Of a DNA stretch of 64,000 nt, positions 19,816-31,249 are shown one piece after another. The stretch is from positions 1-64,000 of the forward strand of contig JAPEVF010000128.1 in the NCBI GenBank assembly GCA_029747585.1, in the 5' to 3' direction. Source of the stretch: Pleurotus djamor. Lineage: Eukaryota > Basidiomycota > Agaricomycetes > Agaricales > Pleurotaceae. How positions within the stretch are numbered: the stretch's first letter is position 1; each line of letters begins with the position of its first letter. The notes under the pieces were generated by a model, which did no database searches, was not told where the DNA came from, and was given only the letters and a program-made list of their open reading frames with translations. The position numbers and the translations under genes were made by a program.

Positions 19816-21499
19816 TCGGACNCNCAATCCCTCGGCATCGAATGTAATCGTACGCAGCGCACAGGCAATATTCGGTCGTGGATCGTCCAAAGGTGTAACT
19901 GACGCCGGGGATGTTGTAAAAAAATGGGACACATCGGTGTTGTTCGTCAATTTGAAACGAATATGCTCTTGTGTTGATTCCCCATTAAACTTGCGCAGTG
20001 GGCAAGCGCTAGCCGATGGAAAGATCTCATGTACGAAACCCTTCAACAGATTCCCGGCAAGTGAGCTCGCGAAGGGAAATTTCTCGAAGAGGTGGAGGAA
20101 CTCGAACCGGGTTTCCTTGTCTAAAGTGAGAAGACGCTTGACAACAAGTTGCTGGATGAAAGCCGTCGTGATGAATACACATCCTGATGTCCGCCCGAAA
20201 ACCCTCGACTGGGGGCTAATTACGAAAAGTTTGTGAATGATGTCCGCGCAAACAGCGTCGTGGTCGAGATGGATTAGAGAGTTCCTTCTGATCTCAGGAA
20301 TTAATCTGATCTCGGGAATTAGAGCTGCATCGATGTTGTCGATGGCGACCCGGAGTCTCCCTTCGTAGCGTTGATCGTCTGTATCAGAAAATATACTTGA
20401 GATTGTCCAGAGGGAAGGCCCAAACTTTTCATATGACCTAGATGCCACACGATATTCAATGCCTTGGAGGCGCGCACTGCGGATGGGGGTCAGAAAGTGA
20501 TGGAAGGAACAAGCATATGCCTCATACCACGCAGCGGCTTCTTCACGATCTGGCGGTAACATATACCATAACGAGACAGGTCTCACAGCCTTCGAAGCCC
20601 ACCGGGAGTACTTTGCCCGCGCCGACGTAGCTTGAATGACAAAGAGGTTCTGAGAGGGCTGCCAAGGTTGGAAAAGTAACTCGTTGGAATCCAACAAAAA
20701 GAGAAAGTCCTCTGCAAGGGGTGACAGGTCTGCGAACTGCGTCTCGGTCAAGCGGAAGACGCCAGTGGGGCAAAAGAATGTAACGTTTTCTGGGTCGTAT
20801 TGAAAGAAGAATGGAATTTTGTGTTCCATGAGAACGGCTGCGAAGTAGTAGAGAAACGTGGTCTTTCCTAAGGAGTCGAAGAAGATTCATTTGCTAATCA
20901 CGTATAATGCCTGATATGGACTGACCTATTCCTGGGGAGCCCGAAAGCACCAAACCACCGTTGCGCTGAGAAGGATGCAAAAGACTTTTGACTTGATCCG
21001 CGGAAAGGGTGGGGACATCGTTGTCGTAGGACAAAGGCCCATTCACGTATGGCGTCTGTGTCGGGTCGGTGGCAATCGTATTGCCAGAAGACTGAGACGA
21101 GCCACTTGACAGGGACATTAAAGTGCCACTTGACTCGTCATAACCGTCGTCATCGCTGCCGTCATCGCCGTCATCGTCGCCGTCGCTATCGGTGTTGACT
21201 GGACCATCGAGGAAAGGGCGAAAGGGTGGCGGAAAGGAAAGACTGTACAGCCGGGTGCACCGCAAGGCAACGATATCCATCAGTAGTGACATATACTCCT
21301 TCCTGACGACGAAGGGTTTGTCCTCGGTGGAAGGGCTGTAGGGCAAAGGCGCGATGATAGACGGGTAGTTTGAGCCATGATAACTAGCCTGAGCCTTGAC
21401 GCCCCATTTCTTCATGAAAGAGGGTGGACAGGCTATGGTGACATTGCGCCCACCAAATTTGTCGAGAAAACTCAAGTATCGCTCCAGTTGGGATGCCAT
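19765..21499 (-). CDS. P-loop NTPase, RHS/Crinkler-like basidiomycete family, 3' end lost
   Basis: Exon 1 (21499-20926) and exon 2 (from 20867) join through a 58 bp intron that splits the Walker A motif, giving SGSPGIGKTTFLYYF. Upstream are ASYHGSNYPSIIAPLP and the YMSLLMDIVALR helix, and an acidic Asp/Gly tract. Downstream are the FFFQYDPENVTFF strand, FLFLLDSNE (a possible Walker B region) and VSLWYMLPPDREEAAAWYEA. GIGKT followed by aromatic strands and a WYM segment is the pattern of the P-loop proteins annotated as RHS or Crinkler-related in mushrooms; their role is unknown. The frame meets two N bases at 19822 and 19824 and then only runs antisense to the exon above, so the true C terminus is missing and the stop at 19765 is artificial. 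Confidence 0.6.
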
Positions 21500-21654
21500 G
21501 AAGACGGATGAAGATTATGGAGGGGAAACTCACTGGCACAACTCAGATGGCCAACTCAGGTGGCTTATATAAGGACCTAGGAGGCTCATGGCGTGACCGC
21601 CGTGAAAGCCTTGTTCGAAATAATTTTGTTAGTTTACGCGACTTAGGACCGGAT

Positions 21655-24192
21655 CTAAAGTAGAGATGTATGGTTAGAGTCCTCAGGCCGATCATCCTTG
21701 AAAGCATCCGAAGCTTGCTGGAGCCACATGCTGTAGTAAAGGCCACCCTTACGTAGCAGCTCTTCATGACTTCCTTGCTCAACCACTTCGCCATCTCTAA
21801 GGACGATAATAAGGTCTAGTCGTAATCACTCTCAGTGGGACAATAGGCTGGAAGGTCAATCGAAAACCTCACCAGCTTCAACGACGGTGCGTAGACGATG
21901 TGCAATGAAAATGCTCGTCCTCGACTGATCTAGGAGCGTGTTATTGATGTTATTCATCAACTCAGCTTCAGTATGGGCGTCCAAAGCGGATGTCTAGATT
22001 CGCAGATCAGGCGCCGTGCAAACGGGAAAAGACGTTGAATCTTGCTTACGGCTTCATCGAAGAAAAGCACAGGAGGGTCTCTCAGCATAACCCTAGCGAC
22101 GGCCAATCGCTGCTTTTCCCCACCACTGATCATCAAACCTCTCTCACCGACTTTGGTCTTGTACCCATCTGGGAGTTTCATTATGGTGTCATGGACATTC
22201 GCCTTCTTCGCAGCCTCCACAACTTCCTCATCAGAGGCGCTTAGCCGACCGTACCGAATATTGTGCAGGATATCGGAGTGGAAAAGCGGCGTATCTTGGG
22301 GTACGACACCGATGACCTTCCGAATTGACTCCAACTGCAGCGACTGGATATCTTGATCATCGATGAAGATACGTCCGGATGATGGATCGTAGAAACGGTA
22401 GAGTAATCTGAATACGGTAGATTTGCCGCATCCAGATGGTCCGACAATGGCGACTTTCTTGCCTGCTGGAATAGTAAACGAGACATTTCGGAAGATAGGT
22501 CGGTCAGGATGATACGCGAAGCTGACATTTTCAAAGCGAATGGAGCCGCCGCGAAGATCAAGTGGACGAGCATTGGGTGCGTCTCGTGGAGGCGGATTCT
22601 GTTCGACCAGCTTAAACAGGACNTCCATATCGAGGAGGTTTTGTCGCATCTCGCGATAAATCGTTCCGAGGAAATTAAGGGGCAATGACAGTTGGAAGAT
22701 GAGCTGGTTGACCATGACGAGATCGCCAACGGTCATGGTACCTAAAACATCACTGGTGAGGTAGCCATACATGCTGGAGATGATTGAAGCTGTCCTCACC
22801 ATTGACTACACCCTGAGCGGCTAGAAACATGGCCATGGTGAGAGCACTGGAGAAGATGACATTCTGGCCAGAGTTCAAGAACGCTAGCGAAGTCGTAATC
22901 TTGATGGAGGACTTCTCGTACTGTTGGAGGTGCTTATCATACTGTGCGATTTCATACTTCTCATTGTTGAAATGCTACTGGGGGTATTGAGATGAGTAGA
23001 TGCGCGAAGGCGACGAGGGGGAATACACGAACTTTCACGGCCTCAAAGTTGATCAATGAATCAACTGCCACGGTCGCCGCTTTGTTATCAGCCTGATTCG
23101 CTTCACGTCGGAAGCGAGTCCTGCGGGTGTTCGATGAGCTGCCTGACGTCTGGGAATGTCTTTGGGAACATACCGCCACGAGGTGGTCCTGACAGTAAAC
23201 CACGTGTATGCAGCAAGAGCGATGGTTGTAATAGCCGCGAAGTCCCAGCCGAACTTGTAGGTCTATTCTCGGTCTTAGTGCCCGAAGAACAGGTAACGTG
23301 CTGGTGCATGCGTACCAAGATCCCGCAAACCATGGATATTTCGAGTGCCGTGGGTGCGATTCGGAAGAGTATTGACTGGAGGATAAACGTTATACCCCTT
23401 CAAAGAACAATCAAATGATGCCCGTCATGGAGACCAGAGAGACATTACTTAGTACCGCGGTCGATCGCACGAGTTAGTCCGCCAGTTTGCCGAGATAGGT
23501 GAAATCGCATATCGAGGTTGAGCAGGTGCTCAAACGTCTCGCGAGCAACCTTTCGGATCGCGTGCTGTCCAATCCCAGCGAATACAGCATTAAGTAGTTC
23601 GCCAAAGAGAGTCGCACCAATTCGAGCAGCACCATCTGTGGGTATACCCGTGAGCAAAAGGCTGAGTAAGGACTGAAAGCACAAACATCCAAGAACGAGC
23701 GACCCAGCCAGGACCCAGACCGTGGTATCCGAGGTTATTTCGACATTAAGAGTGTCTATAATATGCTTGAATATTATGGGTACTTGGACATTTAGGACCT
23801 GTTCTGGGAGTTCAGTAATTGCAGGGCCATGAACCAATAAAACAAACCTTCCCCGCAATCAATAAGCCAAATCCCGCAACGACAATCCCCCGCGTCTTCC
23901 AATCTCCCCTCGGCCATACATGGACCATTAATTGCTTGACAATGTGCCAGTCTGTTCTTCGCTGCTCTGCCTGTGTAACATGACCAGTATTGAGTGGGTC
24001 ATGGGGTTTCTTCGTCTCATTTGGAGACGGTGTCTGTACAGTCGGTTTCTTGGACTCCGGTCTTGATGACAGGTGTTGGTAGTAACGTAATGGCTGGAAT
24101 GAGCGTTGAAATATCTGACGTCGGGCACAAGGCACTGCACAAAGTCGTCTGGCGCAGACGGTCCTGAAAGCGGCGCCGGAAAGCCAGCTCAT
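21655..24192 (-). CDS. ATM1: Mitochondrial ABC transporter Atm1
   Basis: The first 30 or so residues are rich in Arg, Ala and Cys and lack acidic residues, as expected for a mitochondrial presequence. The transmembrane domain follows, with [31 protein letters not shown] cytosolic loop residues and [20 protein letters not shown], then [18 protein letters not shown] with the Atm1-typical glutathione-binding helices. The ATPase domain has Walker [10 protein letters not shown], the ISGGEKQR signature and Walker B VLFFDEA. The C terminus is [19 protein letters not shown], ending SNHTSLL with TAG at 21657-21655. Atm1 exports a sulfur compound made by the mitochondrial iron-sulfur machinery. The N at 22623 falls in a GAN codon and does not disturb the frame. 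Confidence 0.95.
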
Positions 24193-24472
24193 CCAAGAGA
24201 CCGCTGGTGATGGGGGTGGTGGTCAAGAAACAAGATATTGCGAGCACAAGTCGGACGTGTTGTGCGGGAGGAGCGGCGTGCGTGATCACAACAACTCCTG
24301 TCAAATTTGCGTCACCCGAGCGATTATCTTATCTGATTATCACAGGCAATAAACAAAGCTAAACAATCGCTAAGTAGGATGGTAGTAGGGTATCCGAGGG
24401 TGTTCTTTCTCTAAAATCCATTGATGAGGGACGAGGAACGAAATGAGGCAAGTTAGTAAGTGAAAAGGCTTT

Positions 24473-27048
24473 TTACTCGATCCTGCCTCGAAGCCAGCTG
24501 AGAAGGCCCTTGGTGCCCTCTCGCTCCCAGACGCGGCGTTGAGGAACGCGGAAACTAGAACGAAAGTTGGTCAGAGACTCTAAAGTGAATAAGGAAGCCG
24601 TCAACATACAGATTTCCGTCAACAAGAAACACGTCCAGAGGTAAAAGGCCAAGAGTAGGAGGTAGCTTGGCAAGCTCATTATCTCTGACATCCAGCTCTT
24701 CCATCTTCCATGTCGGTACATCTCTGTTCCCTTTGAATTGCTCGGCAATTTCTGTGAAGCCATCCAGATGGCTGATTTTATTGCCTTGCAAACGCAGGTG
24801 AGAGAGACCTTTACGCGGCGGGGCTGCAGATGGGTCGGAGAGAAGGAGGTGGGCTAGCGTATCCGAAGAAAAGGACGCGTCTGACAGACAGTTGTATGAA
24901 AGATCTAAAATCCGCAACGACGGGAATAGCTTCGTGATCAGAGGCAAGAGCGGCTCTCCATTTCGTGCAGGCAAGGAAGACGGCGAATCCGCCGCGGTTC
25001 GAGTGACCTGGATCGAGTCTTCGAGCTCACACCCGGAGAGGGAGAGCTCCTCGAGGCAGGGCAAGCAAACTTCCATGATCTCGCCGGCAGGGATATCGAA
25101 CGACCTGTCTAAACGCCGCTTGTTCAACGTCAATACCTTCAAAGTCTGCGCCAGAGGTAACGGTGCGATGACCGAAAGTGGTAACGTAGCTGCTGGCACA
25201 AGTACGTCCGAGGAGCCAGCGGTCCGTCCTTGTGTACGAACAGCGGAGGTGAAGGCAGCAGAAAACGTGCGAGAATGACCAGGCGACTTTGTTGGTGGGA
25301 ACGACGGGGGAAGCGTCAGGGTCTGAGTTGACGGGTTGTAGTACTGTGCGTTGCTGAGCGCTGAGGCCGAGGACTTAGCGGGCGACGTAGGGGACGGGGA
25401 CTTCGTAGATTCCTTGGTGGCGTCGGGTACACTGGCTTCTACAGCCGCAGCAGCCCTAGCCCTCCGCCTTCCGCCCTCTGTAAGGAGGCCCTGCTCAGCC
25501 TCGATTTCCCAGGCTTCTTTGATGGCTTCGACAGCAGGCGCAGGGGATAAAGAGGCGGTAGTATCGTCGAGGCCTTGGGTTTTAACCTTAGGCCTTGTGC
25601 GCTGTTCGATGTCGATTTCCCATGCTTCCCTCAGCACCTTCTTACCAACAATCACCTGCAAGACGCCCACGGGAGGCTCCTCGCGGGTGAGCTCATAGAA
25701 GAGCTGTTTCCCAAGTCCAGCGAACGCTTTCTCTGCAGCATCCACGCTGACTTGAGTCTCGCCAAAGTCAATGACACGAAGAGCGGGGAAACTCGAGGCA
25801 GGAAAGGGCTTATTTGGAAAAATGGCGTCAGAGAGGTCGGTCTTTTTCAGGCGAAGCTCCTTCAACTTGCTTAGGGCACCCAATACGTTCAACAGATCAG
25901 CCTTTACGGACGACAAAGGATTGTAGGAAAGGTCGAAATTCACGATGCTTGATGGTAACGAAACGTCGACGGCATCTCCAGTAATTCGGTTATGTGAAGC
26001 ATCAAGAGTCGCAAGACGTGGGAGAGGAGAAGTGGCGCGAGTGATGCTCGGCATAAAGAAACTTCCAGTACTTTGATTTGCCCGTGAACGCGAACCAGGT
26101 GCGTTGACGAACGGCAAACTGAACGGCAAAGAAACCAGTTCATTATGTGAAACGTTGAGATTGACCAGCTCTGGGAGAGAGAAAATGTTTTTCGGAAGAG
26201 TGGTCAACGCGTTGTGAGACAGATCGAGATGGGTCAACGCAGTCAGATCGGCAAACGTGTCTGGGATAGTATGAATTCTGTTTTTGTGGAGCTATGATCA
26301 AGATAAGTGAAAGACGGCCGTGCCGGGGGCTGAGTGAACGTACGTCAACGGTTTTAAGAGACCCAAACATAGAAATTTCATGCTGAATTTCTTCAATATC
26401 ATTATTCGGCGCCTTGAGGACGACTAAATCCTTGGAGTCATACCATGCTGGAACATCACGTCCCCCACGACGTTTCGAAGGAGGCTGTGATTCAGCTGAA
26501 GGTAACGGTGGTTCCTGATGTACTGATTTCAGAGTATCGGGTGTTATACCGAGGTGCAATTCGAAAAGCCCAGAGGGGATGCAAGGTAAGGACCGAGCAG
26601 CGAGATTTACGGACCCTACACAAAGGCTTCATCAGTTAAGCAAGGCAGACGAGGATATGCCAGTAGGGCGATTACCTGTGCTTTTCCCCTTCTCGATGAC
26701 CTCCCTCAAAGACCCTCTGCCTAGAATGTCATCGTCATCCTGAGCCTGGTTTGACGATGGTAGGGCGTCCTCTGATCCCTTCGCTTCGAAGGAACCCAGC
26801 GTTGCAGTTTTGGAGCCTTTGGTCTTCTTTGCCTCTGCTCGTTTGAGAGCAATGGCGTCTCGTATACTCAGATGAGCAGAAGTCGATGGGCCATCATTGA
26901 CATGTAGGTCGCCAGGGAAGGCCTTCACAGGCGACTTGGCTCTTGAAGAGGTGCCTATTGAGCTCGAAGAGGCTTTCGGTTTCAAAGACCTCGTCGCCGT
27001 CTTCAATGGCGACTCTCCAGGCCGGTTTTGGGCGAATCGTGAACTCAT
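24473..27048 (-). CDS. Leucine-rich repeat protein (LRRC40-like)
   Basis: The N terminus (ATG at 27048) is basic and disordered. Several exons later come canonical LRRs, for example LTHLDLSHNALTTLPKNIF, LVNLNVSHNELVSLP and RLATLDASHNRITG, followed by less regular repeats. A helical insert contains two copies of EAWEI-(D/E)-(I/A)-EQ (near 25600 and 25500). C-terminal LRRs read LRILDLSYNCLSD, LSHLRLQGNKISHLDG and MEELDVRDNELAKLPP. The end is FRVPQRRVWEREGTKGLLSWLRGRIE. The order of repeats and the tail resemble LRRC40-type proteins. No kinase, TIR or membrane segment is seen, so it is probably a cytosolic scaffold; the partner is unknown. Confidence 0.8.
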
Positions 27049-29612
27049 GGCTGGGAGGGATCAAGGGACGGCGCCAAAAGTTTGGGCGCGTGGCCGTCGC
27101 GTTATTTGGCTGCGCCTTTCAATGTAAACAAGAGGCAGGATCGTTCCGGTCACCGACGAAGTTCAACTTTTGGTTCAAATTTCTGATAACTTGGCAGTCG
27201 GCCACCAATCCATCAAATTCACAGAGCTCACCAGCGACGGCTTACCCCAGTGACATCTCTTTGCTCTTTCCCAAGGCTTTGGGCGTCTTTGCTGTCCCCG
27301 AAGTCTTCAAAACAAAGCTTCCCCCAGCCCACCTTTTGCTTTGGAGGCTTGTGACCTGCATTGGCGTTCTATATCCAAGAATACTGCCGTAATTAAGGAG
27401 GTGAACGAAACATCTAATTGGCCCCACTTACTTCCAAAATACGTTGAAATGGACCGAAGCCCTGTCACGTACCCTGAGGCATGCTGTGAGGCGTGGTTAC
27501 TATTCTCCATCCCAAAGATATCAGGGCTGGTTCGAGCCAGGCGCTGCATCGAAAGTTCCCATCACTTTCCAGCTCAGATTGAACGGGGGACTTGACCGGA
27601 TAACGACATTCTCCATTCGGAAAATAGTATTCGAGCTACACGAACCGTGATGCGTTTAGCACCTTTGATTTCCTTCTAGGAAACAGTTCGATCCCATTCC
27701 TCAGCTCACTTGCGCATCCCAAGAGACTGCATGTCTCAAAACGGCTTGCCAAGCCCTGCTCAAGGACATGGCTAGTTGATCGGCTTCCAGACTGGACCAT
27801 GTACCCTTACCATCCCAAATCTTAATTGCGCATAGCTAAGTTGTTCACGGTTCAACAATTCCAATTCTTGTTGAATTGATACCTCTACTCTAGTGACGAC
27901 CATTGGCTAGCTCATTCGAATTTTCAACCAAAGTCTCTGAGAATATCACACATTGGCGCATCTCTCAGATCGGGTCAAACTTCCACTACCGCCTGTCAAA
28001 TGAAATAGATATCATAGACTCACGGGTCTTGACTCTCAAAACGTTTTCATCACCCGTGTCTTTTCTCCGTAGTAACGACACGGACGTTTTTTTCCACGAG
28101 CCAATTTCCTGGATTATTTCGAGCGTAAGATTCTCCCTTGCTTGCCGGAGTCTTGATAATATGATGGCCATTTCTCAGGTGGAACTGTAACCTCAAGATG
28201 ATCCCATTACTCAATTCCAAGGTATCGAACGACCACCGTGTGTAGAGGGTATGATTGACACCCCAGAAATGACTCCCAAAGTCTCTTACTCGTCCTCTCG
28301 GCCAGTTGTGTCTGTGCAACGTAACGCGTAACGCCGTCCATTTTACCTCAGCACTCTCCAATTAACTTCTCCTTTTGTTTTAGGACCTGTAGCATCATGC
28401 ATGACGGTTAGTGTATCGTGCCTGGGTTCACTCGCTCAGCACTTTGTCTCAACAGTCCCTATGTAGCTGGGCTCATGCGATGGAGCGTGGGGTCTCACGT
28501 TGAAAGGCGCCCCCTTGATCAAGCCCCGTCCAAGTCGTGCCAAACGCTCAAATTCCTTATCAGTGTCCAATATTCAATTTCCAACCCGGACGATAGACCT
28601 CTGTTTTCTCGTCCCAGAGACCCCCAAACAGTATAAGGGCTGTTTTCAAGGATATCCTCTCCTGATGGGGAAAACGGTGAACTTCCCAATAGCCTGTGCT
28701 GGGTGATTATCCCACCAAACTCACAGAACAGATATTCGCGGCTCGCAATTTTTCCAGGGGGATATCGCATCGAGCTTTAGCTATGGCGGATTGATTGAGG
28801 CCGACATTACCATATCAAACGGCAAATCGATGATTTCTTTCGTGATTGGCACCTCATTTTCCCTGTCCCATGACCGGTGATATTGATACATCGAATGTCG
28901 TATCCTGTTGGCGGTGTTTATGTCCCAGACAGGTGCTGATTGAGGTCGGCCGCGCAGTTCGTCAAAGGCGAGTCCTGGTAGACCCTTTACATACCCATAC
29001 TCACAGCCCCTTCCATGTGACCGTCCTAACCCACTTCGAACTCGCTCCTCGTTGTCAAAGCACAGTCAGACGTAACCGCGATATGTCAGGGCTTAGTCGC
29101 CTTGCATGAGTTCGCCGTGACTTCCGGTTGATGTCGACAGCCCGACCGATAAGGAGACAATGAGGTTTGTGCTTTGACATGGTCTTTGTCTCCTTCTAAC
29201 ATACCCACCTCTTTATAGGTATTCTGAGGTTAATAAAACGATGCAAACCGGTTTAAATGCCCACTCGCATGTCCGACAGAGTTCGAATTACAAATAAACC
29301 TGCTACTCTATCTGGAATCGAACTCTCACTACCGACTTCATAAGTCTTTCTCGAATAAACATCCTATTTCCGATCAGCATAAACCGGCCTACAGAAGGCT
29401 GACATGATATCATTAATGGAAACGTATATGTGGTAACAACCACGCTCAAAGGTTCTACCCATCAAGCTCCGTGCAGTAGCGCCGGCATCGAGATTTGGTG
29501 CAAAAACTCCCTCACCGAAGTGATAACGATATTGCTGCCATTGTTTTGTTACGGCGAAAGGTTCACACCTCGCCCAAAGGGCCCAATCAAGGGATTCGAC
29601 CGCATTTGAACG
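27049..29612. other. Gene-poor tract, no recognisable gene
   Basis: Over about 2.5 kb I see only short frames (under 105 codons) without family motifs on either strand, and no terminal repeats or transposase motifs. The base composition and stop density fit non-coding DNA or old, decayed sequence. Confidence 0.5.
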
Positions 29613-29620
29613 TATAAAAA
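29613..29620 (+). promoter_or_regulatory. TATA box
   Basis: TATAAAAA stands 81 bp before an ATG at 29701, with a pyrimidine-rich tract (29648-29680) between them, as in a typical fungal core promoter and leader. Confidence 0.5.
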
Positions 29621-29700
29621 GGGTACCGCGCCAGATACCTCAACATTCATTCTTCCTTTCCCCCTCTTCCCCCCTCCAACGACTCCCCTGGAGAACATCT

Positions 29701-29952
29701 ATGGTGAACTCGTTGGGCGATGTTTCTCATCCCAACGGCGATGCCACTTCTTCTCCGACATCATCAGATGGTTCTGGGATTCCTCTATTCGAATTCTCTT
29801 CGCCTAAAGTTCTCCTTGGACTTCCTGGGAGCCTGCGGCTTCTATCGGTTCTGCCGCACAGCGTGACCCTGTCCCTGGTCGACCTACACCTACATGAGAG
29901 GCATTATGCCATTCTTGTCGCCCACTGCCTCGCACCTCTTCATGGTCATTAG
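29701..29952 (+). CDS. Hypothetical 83-residue protein
   Basis: An ATG behind a good TATA box and pyrimidine-rich leader opens a frame of 83 codons. The first half is Ser/Thr/Asp rich, and the second half is Leu/His rich. No domain is recognised. A longer spliced product is possible, since a GTAAGTG donor lies at about 30082. The evidence is the promoter context, not the protein. Confidence 0.25.
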   Translation: MVNSLGDVSHPNGDATSSPTSSDGSGIPLFEFSSPKVLLGLPGSLRLLSVLPHSVTLSLVDLHLHERHYAILVAHCLAPLHGH

Positions 29953-31249
29953 TTTCATCTTTGCTAGTCGACCCGAGAGGAGCACGCAGCTGAGCGTACA
30001 AGGATGGCATTATCCTTCTAATGACTTGGTGTCAGACGTCACAGGTACATGGTCATACTAATTTGTAACGACACTATTCCGAGTAAGTGTTCCCTTTATT
30101 GCGACATCGGTTTGACTTGACGTTGTCATCCTTAGCTTGACGTCTCCAGCGAACTCCTTCTGATCGCTCGTTCCTCCTAAGGGCAAGAGTCACTCCAAAC
30201 CAAGGTCTCGTCCCCCGATTCTATGTCGGAAATATTGCACCTACTAATGTGACCGGGTGGCGGAATATCTAGGCACGACGAGAGAATCCCACTTCAGACT
30301 ATTAGCCTTGGTCCCGTGTATTTTCCCCATACCCACATCTTCGCTTTGCTCTGCTTCTTCCCTCATACGCAGAGTGATGCCGGACAAGCTTCTTGATTGA
30401 CGGTTTGTATTTCCCCACACGATGACCGCACGTTCATATTTTTTTTCACTCATCGGCACGAAGTGGAAGCGACATGTTTACCTGCTGTCTCGACCAGTAT
30501 CTATTTACTTACCCCAAACTCGTCCCATTGTTCACACCATCGTCCCTGTCTCGTAACACAGTGGACAGCTGGTATATCTATGGGACCGTCTCAGGTGACG
30601 AGGGGAACTACTAGATATACCTTTCCTTTGTCTTCCACCCTTGTACATGGCTTTTGACGGTTGGTCAACGGTTCGTAGCTATGGCCAAGACACGCCCCCA
30701 CATCTGACTTTGGCATTGAATTTACGCCGTCGGGGTTCCGTCTAAGGTCTTACAAAGGCACAAATTCAATCCGAGGATATCGACCAAATGTCGGCTGAGG
30801 GGCTAATCCTCGAATACTTCTTTCCTTTCCAGGCAATCGCAATCGCAGAAGCCTTGTGCTAATCGGTTCATCCTACAAAGGGCTATGAAATCTTCAACCA
30901 CTATCTACATCCTCTGGTCTCACGTCAAGTGACGGCTGGTCGCGGAGTTAGACGCGGGGTCACGAAGCCAGAGATTGGGAGGAAGACTCCAAAAATGCAT
31001 ATGCATATGTTACATACGTACGTAATACAACATGTTCGTACAGAGTCCGTATGAGTACAGCATTATGGATACCAGAAATGAAAGATGCCAAGAGAGTACA
31101 AGCGCCGTGGATAGGAATAATAAGAAGAGTTATACAAACAGGAAGGACGCGAGGCGTTGCATGAAGAGAATCAGAACAAGGTGGGTAGCACAGGTATCTA
31201 CAATCGAGAGAGCAGATGGATTAAGTTTGAGAACTGCGTACTGAGGCAA
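29953..31249. other. Gene-poor tract
   Basis: No frame with family motifs is present. A CATATG-rich short tract (31000-31012, CATATGCATATG) is the only simple pattern I notice. Confidence 0.4.

Noticed and set aside
27307..27549. 80-codon minus-strand frame
   Set aside because: It starts with ATG, but has no family motif, no promoter element and no neighbouring exon; it is not better than chance in this gene-poor tract.
29300..29345. tRNA-like T loop (GTTCGATTCC on the minus strand)
   Set aside because: The flanking arms do not pair and no acceptor or anticodon stem can be folded by eye.
31000..31012. CATATG repeat as a regulatory site
   Set aside because: Too short and simple to assign, and not near a gene start.
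27049..31249. Transposon remnant in the gene-poor tract
   Set aside because: I looked for transposase or reverse-transcriptase motifs and for terminal repeats and saw none; an old decayed element cannot be excluded.
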